This document shows, in pieces, positions 18,710-27,204 of a DNA stretch of 64,000 bases. The notes beneath the pieces are model-generated. The model made no database searches, was not told the origin of the DNA, and worked only from the letters and a program-made list of their open reading frames with translations. The position numbers and the translations under genes are program-made. Each line of letters begins with the position of its first letter. Within the stretch, counting starts at the first letter, position 1. Source of the stretch: [Pseudopropionibacterium] massiliense (GTDB taxonomy: Bacteria; Actinomycetota; Actinomycetes; Propionibacteriales; Propionibacteriaceae); assembly GCF_900607225.1 (NCBI RefSeq), contig NZ_LR027842.1, positions 1,392,865-1,456,864 on the forward strand, given 5' to 3'.

Positions 18710-20056
18710 ACTGGCGTCCAGATGTGGTTGAACCACCTCGCGGTAGAGCAGCAGCAGGGCGGCCGCCGTGGGGATGGCTATCAGGGCGCCGATCACTCCC
18801 AGCAGAATGCCGCCGATCAGCGCGGACAGGACGACAAGCGCTCCGGGCACCTTCACCGCCCGTTTCATGACGGTGGGGTAGAGGATGTAGGCATCGAACT
18901 GCTGGTAGATCAGGAAATAGATGATGGTGGCCACACCGATGGTCGGGGATGTGGCGAAGCCGACAAGGGCGACCGCGAGCATGGCCAGTGAGGACCCGAC
19001 CAAGGGGATGAAGCAGAACAGGGCGACGATGAAGGACAGCGCCAGGGAATAGGCGCCGAGCCCGACGATGTTCATGAATATGAAGCTGCATCCCGAGGCC
19101 ACTGCAACGATCATGAACATCCCGGTGATGTACCCGGACACCCCGCGGAAGATTTCATCGGCCAGGTAACGGGAGCGGGCACGTCGACTGGCCGGGGCGA
19201 GTTTGTAGATGGCCTCCTTGATCGCTGGCAGTGAAGCCAGGAAGTAGATGGTGAGCACCAGTGTCATGATCACGGAGAAGATGAGGTTGGCCACCAGCAC
19301 GCCTGCTCCCCAGATGCCTCCGAACAGGTTCTGCACCAGCCCACCCGAGGCGAGATAGCGCTGTGCCGTCTCGAGCAGGTTGTACTGGGTATCCCAGCGG
19401 GCCACCTGTTCATTCGTGGCCAGCATCGCCATCCAGTACGGCACCCTGAAGGTCAGGGACTGCACCTGGTTCATCATCAACGGAACCAGCGCGGTGACTC
19501 CCAGAACGATGATTCCCAGCAGGGTGACCGTCACGAAGAACACCGCCAGTGTGCGGGGTACCCGGCGTCGCGTGAAGAACTCGACCGCGGGATTGAGCCC
19601 CAGCGCCAGGAACAAGGAGAGCACCACAAGGGTCAGGATGTTCTGCACCTGCGTGACGGCGGCCATGAGACCGATCGCGACGAGTACCCCGAGGGCGCCG
19701 AAAAAACCCATGGAGAAAGGGGAGTGGTTCAGCAGCTTCGTCTCGTTCTGAACCACCACCGGGGGAACGGGCGAGACCGGCTCCTCGGGCGTGGGGGCCA
19801 AGAGTTGCTCGGCTCCCTTGCGCGCATTGCCGAACAAACCCCCGAAGAACTGTCGAAACCTGCCCGGCGATGCTCCTCCACCGGAGGCAGGCTTTCTCCT
19901 GCGTCTGACACCTTCCGCCGGGACGGCGGACCCCGTCGCCGGTTGCTCGGGCCGGGGCGTGGGGGATGGCGGCTCCCCCACTGCGGCCTCGGGATTCCTC
20001 CCGATACCACCGGAGGTCGGAGGTTCGTCCGCAGCCCCGGGAACGAGGGTCGTCAC
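18707..20056 (-). CDS. AI-2E family (PerM/YdiK-like) transporter
   Basis: 449-aa membrane protein. The first ~110 residues are a Pro/Glu/Gly-rich cytoplasmic region. The conserved AI-2E permease domain follows, with about eight membrane segments (first pair around 120-165). Family features include the long hydrophilic loop after the third segment and the C-terminal glycine-rich helices (GALVVLSALIGGILLGVIGAL). The family exports small molecules or ions; a substrate cannot be read from sequence. The start overlaps the stop of the upstream coiled-coil gene (ATGA), so the two are co-translated. Confidence 0.87.
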   Translation of the reverse strand: MTTLVPGAADEPPTSGGIGRNPEAAVGEPPSPTPRPEQPATGSAVPAEGVRRRRKPASGGGASPGRFRQFFGGLFGNARKGAEQLLAPTPEEPVSPVPPVVVQNETKLLNHSPFSMGFFGALGVLVAIGLMAAVTQVQNILTLVVLSLFLALGLNPAVEFFTRRRVPRTLAVFFVTVTLLGIIVLGVTALVPLMMNQVQSLTFRVPYWMAMLATNEQVARWDTQYNLLETAQRYLASGGLVQNLFGGIWGAGVLVANLIFSVIMTLVLTIYFLASLPAIKEAIYKLAPASRRARSRYLADEIFRGVSGYITGMFMIVAVASGCSFIFMNIVGLGAYSLALSFIVALFCFIPLVGSSLAMLAVALVGFATSPTIGVATIIYFLIYQQFDAYILYPTVMKRAVKVPGALVVLSALIGGILLGVIGALIAIPTAAALLLLYREVVQPHLDAS

Positions 20057-21147
20057 TTTGCCTGCTTGCGTTCCCGTGGCTGTGGAGCCGTCACCTCGCC
20101 ACCACTGATGATCTCGGTGAGTTCCATGTCGGGTACGGCCTCCTCGGCCATGGCACGCAGGTTCTGCATGGATGCCACGATGGAGGTTCGGCGAGCCATC
20201 AGTGCTGCCACCTCTCGTTCGAGCTGCTCCTTGCGCCAGGCGACCTGTTCCTCGAGTTGTTCCTGCTTCTGACGTACCTCTTCCCGCATGGCCGACAATG
20301 TGGCCTCGGCCTCACGGGTGGCGGTGGTTCGGATCTGTTCGGCCTCCTCCACCGCTGATTCGCGGACCTTGATGGCTTCTGCCCGGGCTTCCTCGATCTG
20401 TTTGGTAGCGGCCTCGGAGCGGGCCCTGGCCTCGGCGAGCTGGGCGCTGACGTTCTCCTCGGTCTTCCTGACCGCTTCGGCCTGTTTCGACAGTGCCGCG
20501 GCCGTGGACTTCTCCGTGGCCAGACGCGCAGCGGTGGCGTCCCGCTCGGCCTCCTGACGCATTCGGGCAGCATCGATTCGGGCGGCTTCCAGCTGTGCGT
20601 TGATGCGCTGCGAGGTCTCCTCCAGCAATGACTTCGACTGGGCCTCCGCATCGGCGCGGACCAGGTTCGCGTCACGCCGGGCCGCCTCCAGTACGGCCTG
20701 TCCCGCCTCAGCCTGTTCCTGCCGGAGCTTGCGGAGGCTGGCGAGTCCGGACAAACGCACATCGTCTGCTTCCTGCTGGGCGGCTTCCCGGGAAGCCGCT
20801 GCGGCCAGTCGTGCCTCCTGCCGGAGTCGATCGGACTCGGCCTCCGCCAGACGGACGAGCTCGGCTGCTTGTGCCTCCGCGGCCTCCAGCAGGCCGCGAG
20901 CATGAGCGCCCAGCTTGGCGAAGTCCGTTGTTCCGACCTGCGCCCGCACGAAGCTCGTCTCCCGACGTTGCTCCCGCAGCTGCACCTTCATCTCGAGCAG
21001 TCGCTGCTCGAGATCCTGAATGTAGGAATCCACCGCCTGCTTGTCATAGCCGAGCATGGCATGGGGGAAACCCCCGACGGCGCTGGCCTTGTCCTCGAAG
21101 AGGTTGAGGCCGGTCTCCTCCTCGATCTCAGTACGAACATCGGTCAT
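20053..21147 (-). CDS. DivIVA-like coiled-coil protein
   Basis: 364-aa protein. Residues ~25-60 contain a DivIVA-type N-terminal motif (PHAMLGYDKQAVDSYIQDLE). A very long Ala/Glu/Arg-rich coiled coil follows to about residue 330, with little else. Architecture resembles the Wag31/FilP/Scy group of actinobacterial polar-growth and cytoskeletal proteins; some databases label such proteins cellulose-binding. Start: the ATG at 21147 with AGGAGA seven bases upstream. The longer upstream open frame is not conserved-looking. It overlaps the AI-2E permease gene (ATGA). Confidence 0.82.
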   Translation of the reverse strand: MTDVRTEIEEETGLNLFEDKASAVGGFPHAMLGYDKQAVDSYIQDLEQRLLEMKVQLREQRRETSFVRAQVGTTDFAKLGAHARGLLEAAEAQAAELVRLAEAESDRLRQEARLAAAASREAAQQEADDVRLSGLASLRKLRQEQAEAGQAVLEAARRDANLVRADAEAQSKSLLEETSQRINAQLEAARIDAARMRQEAERDATAARLATEKSTAAALSKQAEAVRKTEENVSAQLAEARARSEAATKQIEEARAEAIKVRESAVEEAEQIRTTATREAEATLSAMREEVRQKQEQLEEQVAWRKEQLEREVAALMARRTSIVASMQNLRAMAEEAVPDMELTEIISGGEVTAPQPRERKQAK

Positions 21148-21250
21148 TGTTGTCTCCTGGCTTGGCACGGTCGGTACCGAGCCTACCTCGGAGTAGGGAT
21201 GAAAGCGCCGGCGGACGCGATGGCGTTCACCGGCGCTTCCGTGAACGACC

Positions 21251-21700
21251 TCAGTGGGAGGCATCCTTGGCGGGCTCCACCAGCTCCAGCAGGACGCCGC
21301 CGGCATCCTTCGGATGAACGAAATTGATGCGGGAATCGGCAGTTCCCCGTTTGGCCTCCGGGAAAAGCAGCCTGAGGCCGCGTTCGCGCAGGACCGCACT
21401 CACGTGATCCAGGTCGTGCACGCGGTAGGCGAGCTGCTGGATGCCGGGGCCGCCGTTGCGATCCAGCCACTTGGCGATGGTTGACTTCTCGTTGAGGGGG
21501 GCCAGGAGCTGGATCTTGGCGTTCTCCTCGCCCTGGGTCCCGGTGCCGATCATGGCTTCCGCAACACCCTGCTCCTCGTTGACCTCGCGGTGAAGCTCAC
21601 GCCACCCGAAAACTTCGCTGTGGAACTTGATGGCCTCGTCGAGGTCGGGAACGGCCAGACCGACGTGATCGATGCAGATGAAAAGATCTTGGTTCTCCAT
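21251..21700 (-). CDS. mce: Methylmalonyl-CoA epimerase
   Basis: 149-aa glyoxalase/VOC-fold enzyme that interconverts (2S)- and (2R)-methylmalonyl-CoA in the Wood-Werkman/propionate pathway. Typical features are the N-terminal metal histidine (ICIDHVGLAVPDLDEAI), the internal GGPGIQQLAYRV segment with a second metal ligand region, and the C-terminal metal glutamate in GGVLLELVEP. Start ATG 21700 with GGAAG about 10 nt upstream; an ATG at 21709 is also possible. This supports a propionate-metabolising actinobacterium together with the cobalamin adenosyltransferase gene. Confidence 0.92.
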   Translation of the reverse strand: MENQDLFICIDHVGLAVPDLDEAIKFHSEVFGWRELHREVNEEQGVAEAMIGTGTQGEENAKIQLLAPLNEKSTIAKWLDRNGGPGIQQLAYRVHDLDHVSAVLRERGLRLLFPEAKRGTADSRINFVHPKDAGGVLLELVEPAKDASH

Positions 21701-21787
21701 GCTCGCCATTCTTCCACCCGGGTGATGAACCCCGGCGCTGGGGTGGGAGGTAAGGACGATGCAGGCGATGCGACGGCGCGGCGTGAG

Positions 21788-21808
21788 CACTTCGAGGCGG
21801 TCGAAGTG
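21788..21808. promoter_or_regulatory. 21-bp perfect inverted repeat (operator-like)
   Basis: CACTTCGA (21788-21795), spacer GGCGG and TCGAAGTG (21801-21808) form perfect 8-bp arms in the divergent gap between mce and the 51-aa membrane protein. Size and spacing suit a dimeric repressor site. No regulator is known. Confidence 0.4.
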
Positions 21809-21917
21809 GGAGACTGTGGAGTTCAACAGCGGCGCGTCTGGTTCAAGCAGCACCTCGGATGATGCACACTGGTAGGCGCTTGTGTGAGTCCCTTCCCCCT
21901 TGAGACTTGGAGACATC

Positions 21918-22073
21918 ATGGTTGGCTGGATCAAGAAGGTCCTGCTCGTGCTCGGCATCGCCTTCGTGGTCTACTACCTGTTCACCCGCCCGGAGGCGGC
22001 GGCGGAGGCCATCAGGGCGTTCTTCGGTGCCTTTGAATCGGTCGTCCGGTTCTTCTCCCGCTTGGCGGGTTAG
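21918..22073 (+). CDS. 51-aa small membrane protein
   Basis: Short gene: ATG at 21918, stop TAG at 22071-22073. GGAG sits five bases before the ATG. The peptide begins MVGWIKKVLLVLGIAFVVYY, a single membrane helix, followed by TRPEAAAEAIRAFFGAF, an amphipathic helix. It lies 6 nt upstream of the PH-domain gene and is likely co-transcribed. Similar short proteins precede PH-domain membrane proteins in other actinobacteria as far as I recall. Function unknown. Confidence 0.65.
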   Translation: MVGWIKKVLLVLGIAFVVYYLFTRPEAAAEAIRAFFGAFESVVRFFSRLAG

Positions 22074-22079
22074 CCGATC

Positions 22080-22625
22080 GTGGGTCTGCTCGCCCGCCTC
22101 CTCGAACCCGACATCCAGCGCCATCTGCTGGTGGAGGAGGACGAACGGGTGATCGACGAGGTTCGTAAACACTGGGTGGTGTCCCTGCCGTGGATAGGCG
22201 TGATGGCCCTGAGCATTCCCTCGTTCGTCCTCATGATCGTGGCGCGCGGTTTCTTCTGGGTCCCGATGCTCGTCGGGTTCTGCCTGTTGGGTTTCGGGTT
22301 CTGGAAGGCCCATGTCGCCCACATGGACCGGTTCGTCATAACCAACATGCGGGTGTTTCGGATCCACGGGGTGTTCAACACCCATTTGGCGACGATGCCC
22401 ATGACCCGGATCCTGGACATCTCCCTGGAACAGCCGGTGCTCGGGAAGATCTTCGATTACGGACACCTGGTGTTCGAGTCCGCCGCTCAGGCGCAGGGAC
22501 TGCGGGACATCCGCTATGTTGCCCGTCCTGCTGAACGGGATCTGACCATTCAACGGGTGATCCAGCGTTCCGGCCTCCGCAAGAAGATGGTCATGAAGGA
22601 CGAGGACGAGGCCGACGGGGTGTGA
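22080..22625 (+). CDS. PH-domain (bPH2/YdbS-like) membrane protein
   Basis: 181-aa protein with an acidic N-terminal segment, two adjacent membrane helices (about residues 35-75, WVVSLPWIGVMALSIPSFVL and FWVPMLVGFCLLGFGF) and a bacterial pleckstrin-homology-like domain (DRFVITNMRVFRIHGVFNT through RDIRYVARPAE). Start GTG at 22080, six bases after the small membrane gene. Role unknown. Such proteins are membrane-associated scaffolds. A strong hairpin closes the transcription unit. Confidence 0.82.
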   Translation: MGLLARLLEPDIQRHLLVEEDERVIDEVRKHWVVSLPWIGVMALSIPSFVLMIVARGFFWVPMLVGFCLLGFGFWKAHVAHMDRFVITNMRVFRIHGVFNTHLATMPMTRILDISLEQPVLGKIFDYGHLVFESAAQAQGLRDIRYVARPAERDLTIQRVIQRSGLRKKMVMKDEDEADGV

Positions 22626-22639
22626 CCCGCCGGCCTCGT
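22606..22639. terminator. Bidirectional terminator between PH-domain gene and pgm
   Basis: ACGAGGCCGACGGG (22606-22619) pairs with CCCGCCGGCCTCGT (22626-22639): 14 bp with one A-C mismatch and a 6-nt loop, spanning the plus-strand stop codon. It lies between convergent genes and has no T-tract, as is common for actinobacterial terminators. Confidence 0.75.
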
Positions 22640-22650
22640 GGAAGGAAGGC

Positions 22651-24282
22651 TCAGCCCTGAAGGGCGGCGGCGACCACGTCGCGGGCCTCTGTTTGGATCT
22701 GCGCCAGGTGATCCGCGTCACGAAGCGACTCGGCGTAGATCTTGTACTTGTCCTCGGTCCCGGAGGGGCGAGCGGCGAACCAGCCCGACTCGGTGGTCAC
22801 CTTGATGCCACCGATGGGTGCCCCATTGCCGGGGGCATGGGTCAGGACCGCGGAGATGGGCTGCCCCGCAAGCTCGTCAGCCTTGACGTCGTCGGGGGAG
22901 AGAGCCGCGAGCCGGGCCTTCTGTTCGCGGCTGGCCTCCGCGTCGACGCGGGCGTAGTAGGAGGTCCCGAAGGCCGATTCCATGTCGGCGTAGTGCTGAC
23001 TGGGTGAGCGTCCCGTCACGGCCAGGATCTCGCTGGCGAGCAGGGCCAGGAGGATGCCGTCCTTGTCGGTGGTCCAGGTGCGGCCCTCGAAATCGAGGAA
23101 ACTCGCCCCCGCGGACTCCTCCCCGCCGAAACCGAGCGAACCGTCGGTCAGGCCGGGGACGAACCACTTGAAACCGACGGGCACCTCCACCAGCTTGCGT
23201 CCGAGCCGTGCAGCCACCTTGTCGATGATGGAGGAGGACACCAGGGTCTTGCCGACCCCAGTCGTAGCTGCCCAGCCGGGGCGATGGGAGAACAGGTAGT
23301 CGATCGCGACCGCAAGGAAGGCGTTGGGATTCATCAGCCCGAAGTCCGGGGTGACGATTCCGTGGCGGTCCGAATCCGCGTCGTTGCCCGTGGCGATGTC
23401 GTAGCGGTCGCGGTTGGCGACCAGGGAGGCCATCGAATTGGGCGACGAGCAGTCCATGCGGATCTTGCCGTCGGTGTCCAGGGTCATGAACCTCCAGGTG
23501 GGATCCACCGTCGGGTTCACCACGGTCAGATCAAGGGGGCTGTGCTCGGCCAGGTACTCCCAGTACTGGACGGAGGCCCCGCCAAGCGGGTCCGCCCCGA
23601 TGCGGACACCCGCAGCAGCGATGGCGTCGAGGTCCAGGGCGGTCGCGAGTTCGGTGCAGTAGGGGGTTCGGTAATCGAAGCGGGTCACCTCGCCGGCGGC
23701 CTGCTCATAGGGTCTGCGGCGGATTCCCGCGGGGGAGGCCATCAGGGCGTTGGCGCGGTTGGCGATCCACTTCGTGGCGTCGGTGTCGGCGGGGCCGCCC
23801 GTTGGCGGGTTGTACTTGAAACCGCCGTCGCGCGGCGGATTGTGGGAGGGGGTCACGACGATGCCGTCGGCGACCTGCTCCGGGTGTTCGCGGTTGTAAC
23901 GGATGATGGCGCGGGAAACGGCGGGGGTCGGGGTGTACTCGTCCTCCTGCTCCGCGAAGACGGGGACATCGTTCGCCACCAGTACTTCGGCGGCGGTGCG
24001 CCACGCGGGCAGGGACAGCGCATGGGTGTCCTTGCCGATGAACAAGGGGCCGTGAACCCCCTGCGCCGCCCGGTACTCCACGATGGCCTGCGTCGTGGCG
24101 GCGATGTGGAGGTCGTTGAAGGCGGTGTCGAGGCTGGAGCCGCGATGTCCGGAGGTACCGAAGACCACCTTCTGGTCGGGATTGCTGGGGTCGGGGGTCA
24201 GGTCGTAGTAGGCCGCGAGGACGGCGTCGACGTCGATGAGATCGGATTCCAAGGCCACTAGGCCAGCTCGCTCATGTGCCAT
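22651..24282 (-). CDS. pgm: Phosphoglucomutase (alpha-D-glucose phosphate-specific)
   Basis: 543-aa alpha-phosphohexomutase converting glucose-6-P and glucose-1-P, the entry to glycogen synthesis. Signatures: the phosphoserine loop [14 protein letters not shown] (~residue 145), the Mg-binding loop [10 protein letters not shown] (~305), the sugar loop GGEESAGAS (~390) and the phosphate-binding [12 protein letters not shown] (~515). Start ATG at 24282, giving [18 protein letters not shown]; the longer frame upstream lacks family similarity. It links functionally with the glg genes at 30-40 kb, though it is not in their operon. Confidence 0.95.
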   Translation of the reverse strand: MAHERAGLVALESDLIDVDAVLAAYYDLTPDPSNPDQKVVFGTSGHRGSSLDTAFNDLHIAATTQAIVEYRAAQGVHGPLFIGKDTHALSLPAWRTAAEVLVANDVPVFAEQEDEYTPTPAVSRAIIRYNREHPEQVADGIVVTPSHNPPRDGGFKYNPPTGGPADTDATKWIANRANALMASPAGIRRRPYEQAAGEVTRFDYRTPYCTELATALDLDAIAAAGVRIGADPLGGASVQYWEYLAEHSPLDLTVVNPTVDPTWRFMTLDTDGKIRMDCSSPNSMASLVANRDRYDIATGNDADSDRHGIVTPDFGLMNPNAFLAVAIDYLFSHRPGWAATTGVGKTLVSSSIIDKVAARLGRKLVEVPVGFKWFVPGLTDGSLGFGGEESAGASFLDFEGRTWTTDKDGILLALLASEILAVTGRSPSQHYADMESAFGTSYYARVDAEASREQKARLAALSPDDVKADELAGQPISAVLTHAPGNGAPIGGIKVTTESGWFAARPSGTEDKYKIYAESLRDADHLAQIQTEARDVVAAALQG

Positions 24283-24340
24283 GCACCCATCTTTCCACCT
24301 TCGGTTGTGGGAATTGAGTCCGCCCGCAAAGATTGATGAC

Positions 24341-25246
24341 ATGACGAATCCGAATTTCACGCGCCCCGGTGCCGTAGACCTGTCCTCCCTCACCACGGCC
24401 CAGCCCGCCACTGGTGCTGCCGGAGGAGGCGGCTATGTGACCGATATCACCGAGACGGGCTTCCAGGAGCTGGTCGGCCGTTCGATGCAGTACCCCGTGA
24501 TCGTGGAGTTCCACTCACCCCGTGACACGGGCGGCGCGAAGGTCTCCAGCGACCTGGCGGCACTCGTCAACGCAGCAGAGGGGCGTTTCCTCCTGGCCCG
24601 CGTCAATGTGGACACCGAGCCGCGTCTCACCCAGGCGCTCGGGGTGACCGCGGTGCCGATGGTCGTGGCGATCATCGGGGGACAGGTGATGCCGCTCTTC
24701 CAGGGAACACGTGATCGTGCGGACATCTCGGCCGTCCTCGATCAGGTGGCCCAGCTGGCCGTCGCCAATGGCATGACGGGCCGCGCCCAGACGACGGGAG
24801 CGGCAGCTCCGGAGGAAGCAGCGGTACCGGCAACGGATCCGCGTTTCGAGAAGGCCGATGCTGCTCTGGCGGCCGGGGATTTCGCTCAGGCCGTCGTTGA
24901 ATTCGATGCTCTTCTCGCAGCCACCCCGGGGGATCCCGAGGCAACCGCGGGTCGCGCTCAGGCGGCGCTCCTGGAGCGTTCCGCATCCTTCGACGGCGCC
25001 GCCATCGTGAAGGCCGCTGTCGAGCGCCCGGATGATGTCGCCGCTCAGCTGGATGCCGCTGACCTGGAGGTGATCCAGGGGGAGTACAGCTCCGCCTTTG
25101 ATCGTCTCCTGGGGCTGGCCGCAGAGGTCGCACCGGACGAGCGGGAGACCATCCGGGTTCGGCTGCTGGAACTCTTCGAGGTTGCAGGACGAACCTCCCC
25201 GGACGTTCTGAAGGCCCGCCGCCGTCTGACGACCGTGCTGTTCTGA
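24341..25246 (+). CDS. CnoX/YbbN-like thioredoxin-fold co-chaperone
   Basis: 301-aa protein with an N-terminal thioredoxin fold (residues ~30-140, including [31 protein letters not shown]) and C-terminal TPR-like helices (~165-300, [20 protein letters not shown]). The CxxC active site is absent; the equivalent segment reads SPRDTGGA, so it is not a disulfide reductase. Same architecture as E. coli CnoX (holdase) and M. tuberculosis Rv1324, which has a similar neighbourhood. Start ATG 24341, 58 bp from the divergent pgm start; a weak AAAGAT -10 with TTGTGG -35 suggests it may be leaderless. Confidence 0.88.
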   Translation: MTNPNFTRPGAVDLSSLTTAQPATGAAGGGGYVTDITETGFQELVGRSMQYPVIVEFHSPRDTGGAKVSSDLAALVNAAEGRFLLARVNVDTEPRLTQALGVTAVPMVVAIIGGQVMPLFQGTRDRADISAVLDQVAQLAVANGMTGRAQTTGAAAPEEAAVPATDPRFEKADAALAAGDFAQAVVEFDALLAATPGDPEATAGRAQAALLERSASFDGAAIVKAAVERPDDVAAQLDAADLEVIQGEYSSAFDRLLGLAAEVAPDERETIRVRLLELFEVAGRTSPDVLKARRRLTTVLF

Positions 25247-25404
25247 GATCCTGGCGCCATGGGTCAGGGGCGGGAAATGCCCTCCGGGCCGCGGAAATTC
25301 CCTGTCATAGCCGGGAGCATCGTTCGACATCCGAGGTCACAGGTGTCGCCCGGCAACACCGCCCCCGAGCCATGGCAACTCACAGGCTTCCGGGCGAACA
25401 GACC

Positions 25405-25425
25405 CCAGGCTGCCCACATGCCTGG
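25405..25425 (-). terminator. Weak hairpin after the siderophore operon
   Basis: CCAGGC (25405-25410) and GCCTGG (25420-25425) with a 9-nt loop lie just beyond the ABC ATPase stop. Only 6 bp, so a terminator is tentative. Nothing else is recognised in the gap 25247-25432. Confidence 0.35.
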
Positions 25426-25432
25426 TTGACGA

Positions 25433-26188
25433 TCAGAAATATGCGGCGACGGGGCCGCGTGGCCCCGGGATGATTTTCACTGGTGTCTCGAAAATATCCG
25501 TCAAAATCTCCTCACGAAAGAGTTCTTTCGGGCTTCCGGAAGCCGCCACCTGCCCGTTCTTCATGGCAATGATCGTATCGGCGTAGGTGGCCGCAAAATT
25601 GATGTCGTGCAACACGATCACGATCGTGCGTCCCAGATCTTTTGCGGCCCGGTGCATGTGTTGCATCATCTGCACCGAATGAGCCATGTCCAAATTGTTC
25701 AGAGGCTCGTCCAGCAGCACGTACCTGGTGTCCTGGGCCAGCACCATGGCCACGTAGGCGCGTTGCCGCTGACCCCCTGAGAGTTCGTCGATGAAACGAT
25801 CCGCGATCTCCTCCAGACGCAGGAAGGAGATCGCTTGTTCGACGATCTCGATGTCCTCGACGGTCAGGCGTCCACGTGAGTAGGGGAAACGCCCGAAACC
25901 CACCAGTTGGCGAACCGTCAGCCGGGTCACGAAGTGGTTCTCCTGGCGGAGCACGGACAACACCTTGGACAGATCCCTGGACTTCGTCGTTGTCACGTTC
26001 ATGCCCGCCACCTCGATGGTGCCGGCGTCCATACCCAGCAGGCGCCCGATCATGGTCAGCAGCGTGGATTTGCCGGCTCCGTTGGGACCCACCAGGGCGG
26101 TGATGCCGCCTTCGGGAATTTCGAGTTCCAGAGGACCAATGGTCGTCGTGGAGCTGTATTTCTTGAGGGCCGCGTCCACGAGGATCAC
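25433..26188 (-). CDS. Iron-siderophore ABC importer, ATP-binding protein
   Basis: 251-aa ATPase of the FepC/CeuD group. Walker A GPNGAGKST (~residues 34-42), signature ELSGGQRQRAYVA (~138), Walker B YVLLDEPLNNLD (~158) and the switch histidine in IVIVLHDINFA (~192). It forms an importer with the two adjacent FecCD permeases and the lipoprotein. The start overlaps the upstream permease gene by 4 nt (ATGA). Last gene of a four-gene operon; enterobactin/catecholate-like specificity is only suggested by family resemblance. Confidence 0.93.
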   Translation of the reverse strand: MILVDAALKKYSSTTTIGPLELEIPEGGITALVGPNGAGKSTLLTMIGRLLGMDAGTIEVAGMNVTTTKSRDLSKVLSVLRQENHFVTRLTVRQLVGFGRFPYSRGRLTVEDIEIVEQAISFLRLEEIADRFIDELSGGQRQRAYVAMVLAQDTRYVLLDEPLNNLDMAHSVQMMQHMHRAAKDLGRTIVIVLHDINFAATYADTIIAMKNGQVAASGSPKELFREEILTDIFETPVKIIPGPRGPVAAYF

Positions 26189-27204
26189 AGTCGCCCCTTT
26201 CTCAGGAGATGGATGAGGAAGAAGGTGCCGCCCACCGCCTCGATGATGATGCCCACGGAGCCGGTGGCGTAGAAGATGTGTCGCAGGGTGAAATAGGCGC
26301 CGCCGAGGATCACCACACCGACCAGCCAGGCCATCGGCAGGACGAACCGGTGCTCGTGGGTGTCGGACAGCTGATACGCGGTCATCGCCACCAGGAAGCC
26401 GAGGAACGACAAGGGGCCGACCAGCGAGGTGCTGACGGCCATCAGCACCGCTGCCAGCATCAGGATCATCAACGAACTGCGGCGGTGATCCACACCCAGA
26501 CCGACTGCGGCATCACGTCCCAGACCCAGGACGTCGAGGGTGCGCGACAACGCCAGCAGCAATCCGCCGGCCGCCAGGGCCAGGGGAAGCGCGATTGTCA
26601 GCTGGGATGCATCCGCGTTCGAGATGTTTCCGATGAGCCTGGCGCTCAGGATGTCGAAAGCCGACGGGTTCAGGAGGTTCTGCATGTAGGTGGAAAGTCC
26701 TCCGAACCCGGTTCCGATGACGATGCCCAACAGCAGCGTTTGATGGATGTTGGTGTTTTCACGCTGCAGCAGTCTGCCGTAGAGCAGAGCGGCCAGGGCG
26801 ACCATGAGCCCTACCTGCATCAGATACTGCCCCGTGCTGTTCATGCTGGTCAGTCCCGTGACGCCGAAGAAGAACACGATGCTGGTCTGAACCAGACGGT
26901 ACAGCGACTCGAATCCCATGATCGAGGGCGTGATGATCCGGTTGTTGGTGATGGTCTGGAAGGCGACCGTCGCCAGTCCCTGGCACCAGGCGACCACCAG
27001 GATCACCGCCACGGAGGTGGCGCGCAACTGGGCGATCCTCCAGAAACCGGGTGACCCGGGGGATGCGGGATTGCCCCAGGCGAGGATGCCGTAGCAGATG
27101 GCCGGGGCCAGGAGAACCAGGAGCGCGAGAATCATCCAGTAGCGTCGCGCTGCCCGGGAATCGGCGAAGGCGCCGTGCCCCGCGCGCGTCATCGTCTCAG
27201 GCAT
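26185..27204 (-). CDS. Iron-siderophore ABC importer, permease 2 (FecCD family)
   Basis: 339-aa integral membrane protein with about nine to ten helices and the BtuC/FecCD coupling region (GLGRDAAVGLGVDHRRS) that contacts the ATPase. Closest in style to CeuC. A short polar N-terminus precedes the first helix (YWMILALLVLLAPAICYGIL). It overlaps the stop of the first permease gene by 8 nt and the ATPase gene by 4 nt, so the stoichiometry is probably translation-coupled. Confidence 0.92.
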   Translation of the reverse strand: MPETMTRAGHGAFADSRAARRYWMILALLVLLAPAICYGILAWGNPASPGSPGFWRIAQLRATSVAVILVVAWCQGLATVAFQTITNNRIITPSIMGFESLYRLVQTSIVFFFGVTGLTSMNSTGQYLMQVGLMVALAALLYGRLLQRENTNIHQTLLLGIVIGTGFGGLSTYMQNLLNPSAFDILSARLIGNISNADASQLTIALPLALAAGGLLLALSRTLDVLGLGRDAAVGLGVDHRRSSLMILMLAAVLMAVSTSLVGPLSFLGFLVAMTAYQLSDTHEHRFVLPMAWLVGVVILGGAYFTLRHIFYATGSVGIIIEAVGGTFFLIHLLRKGRL

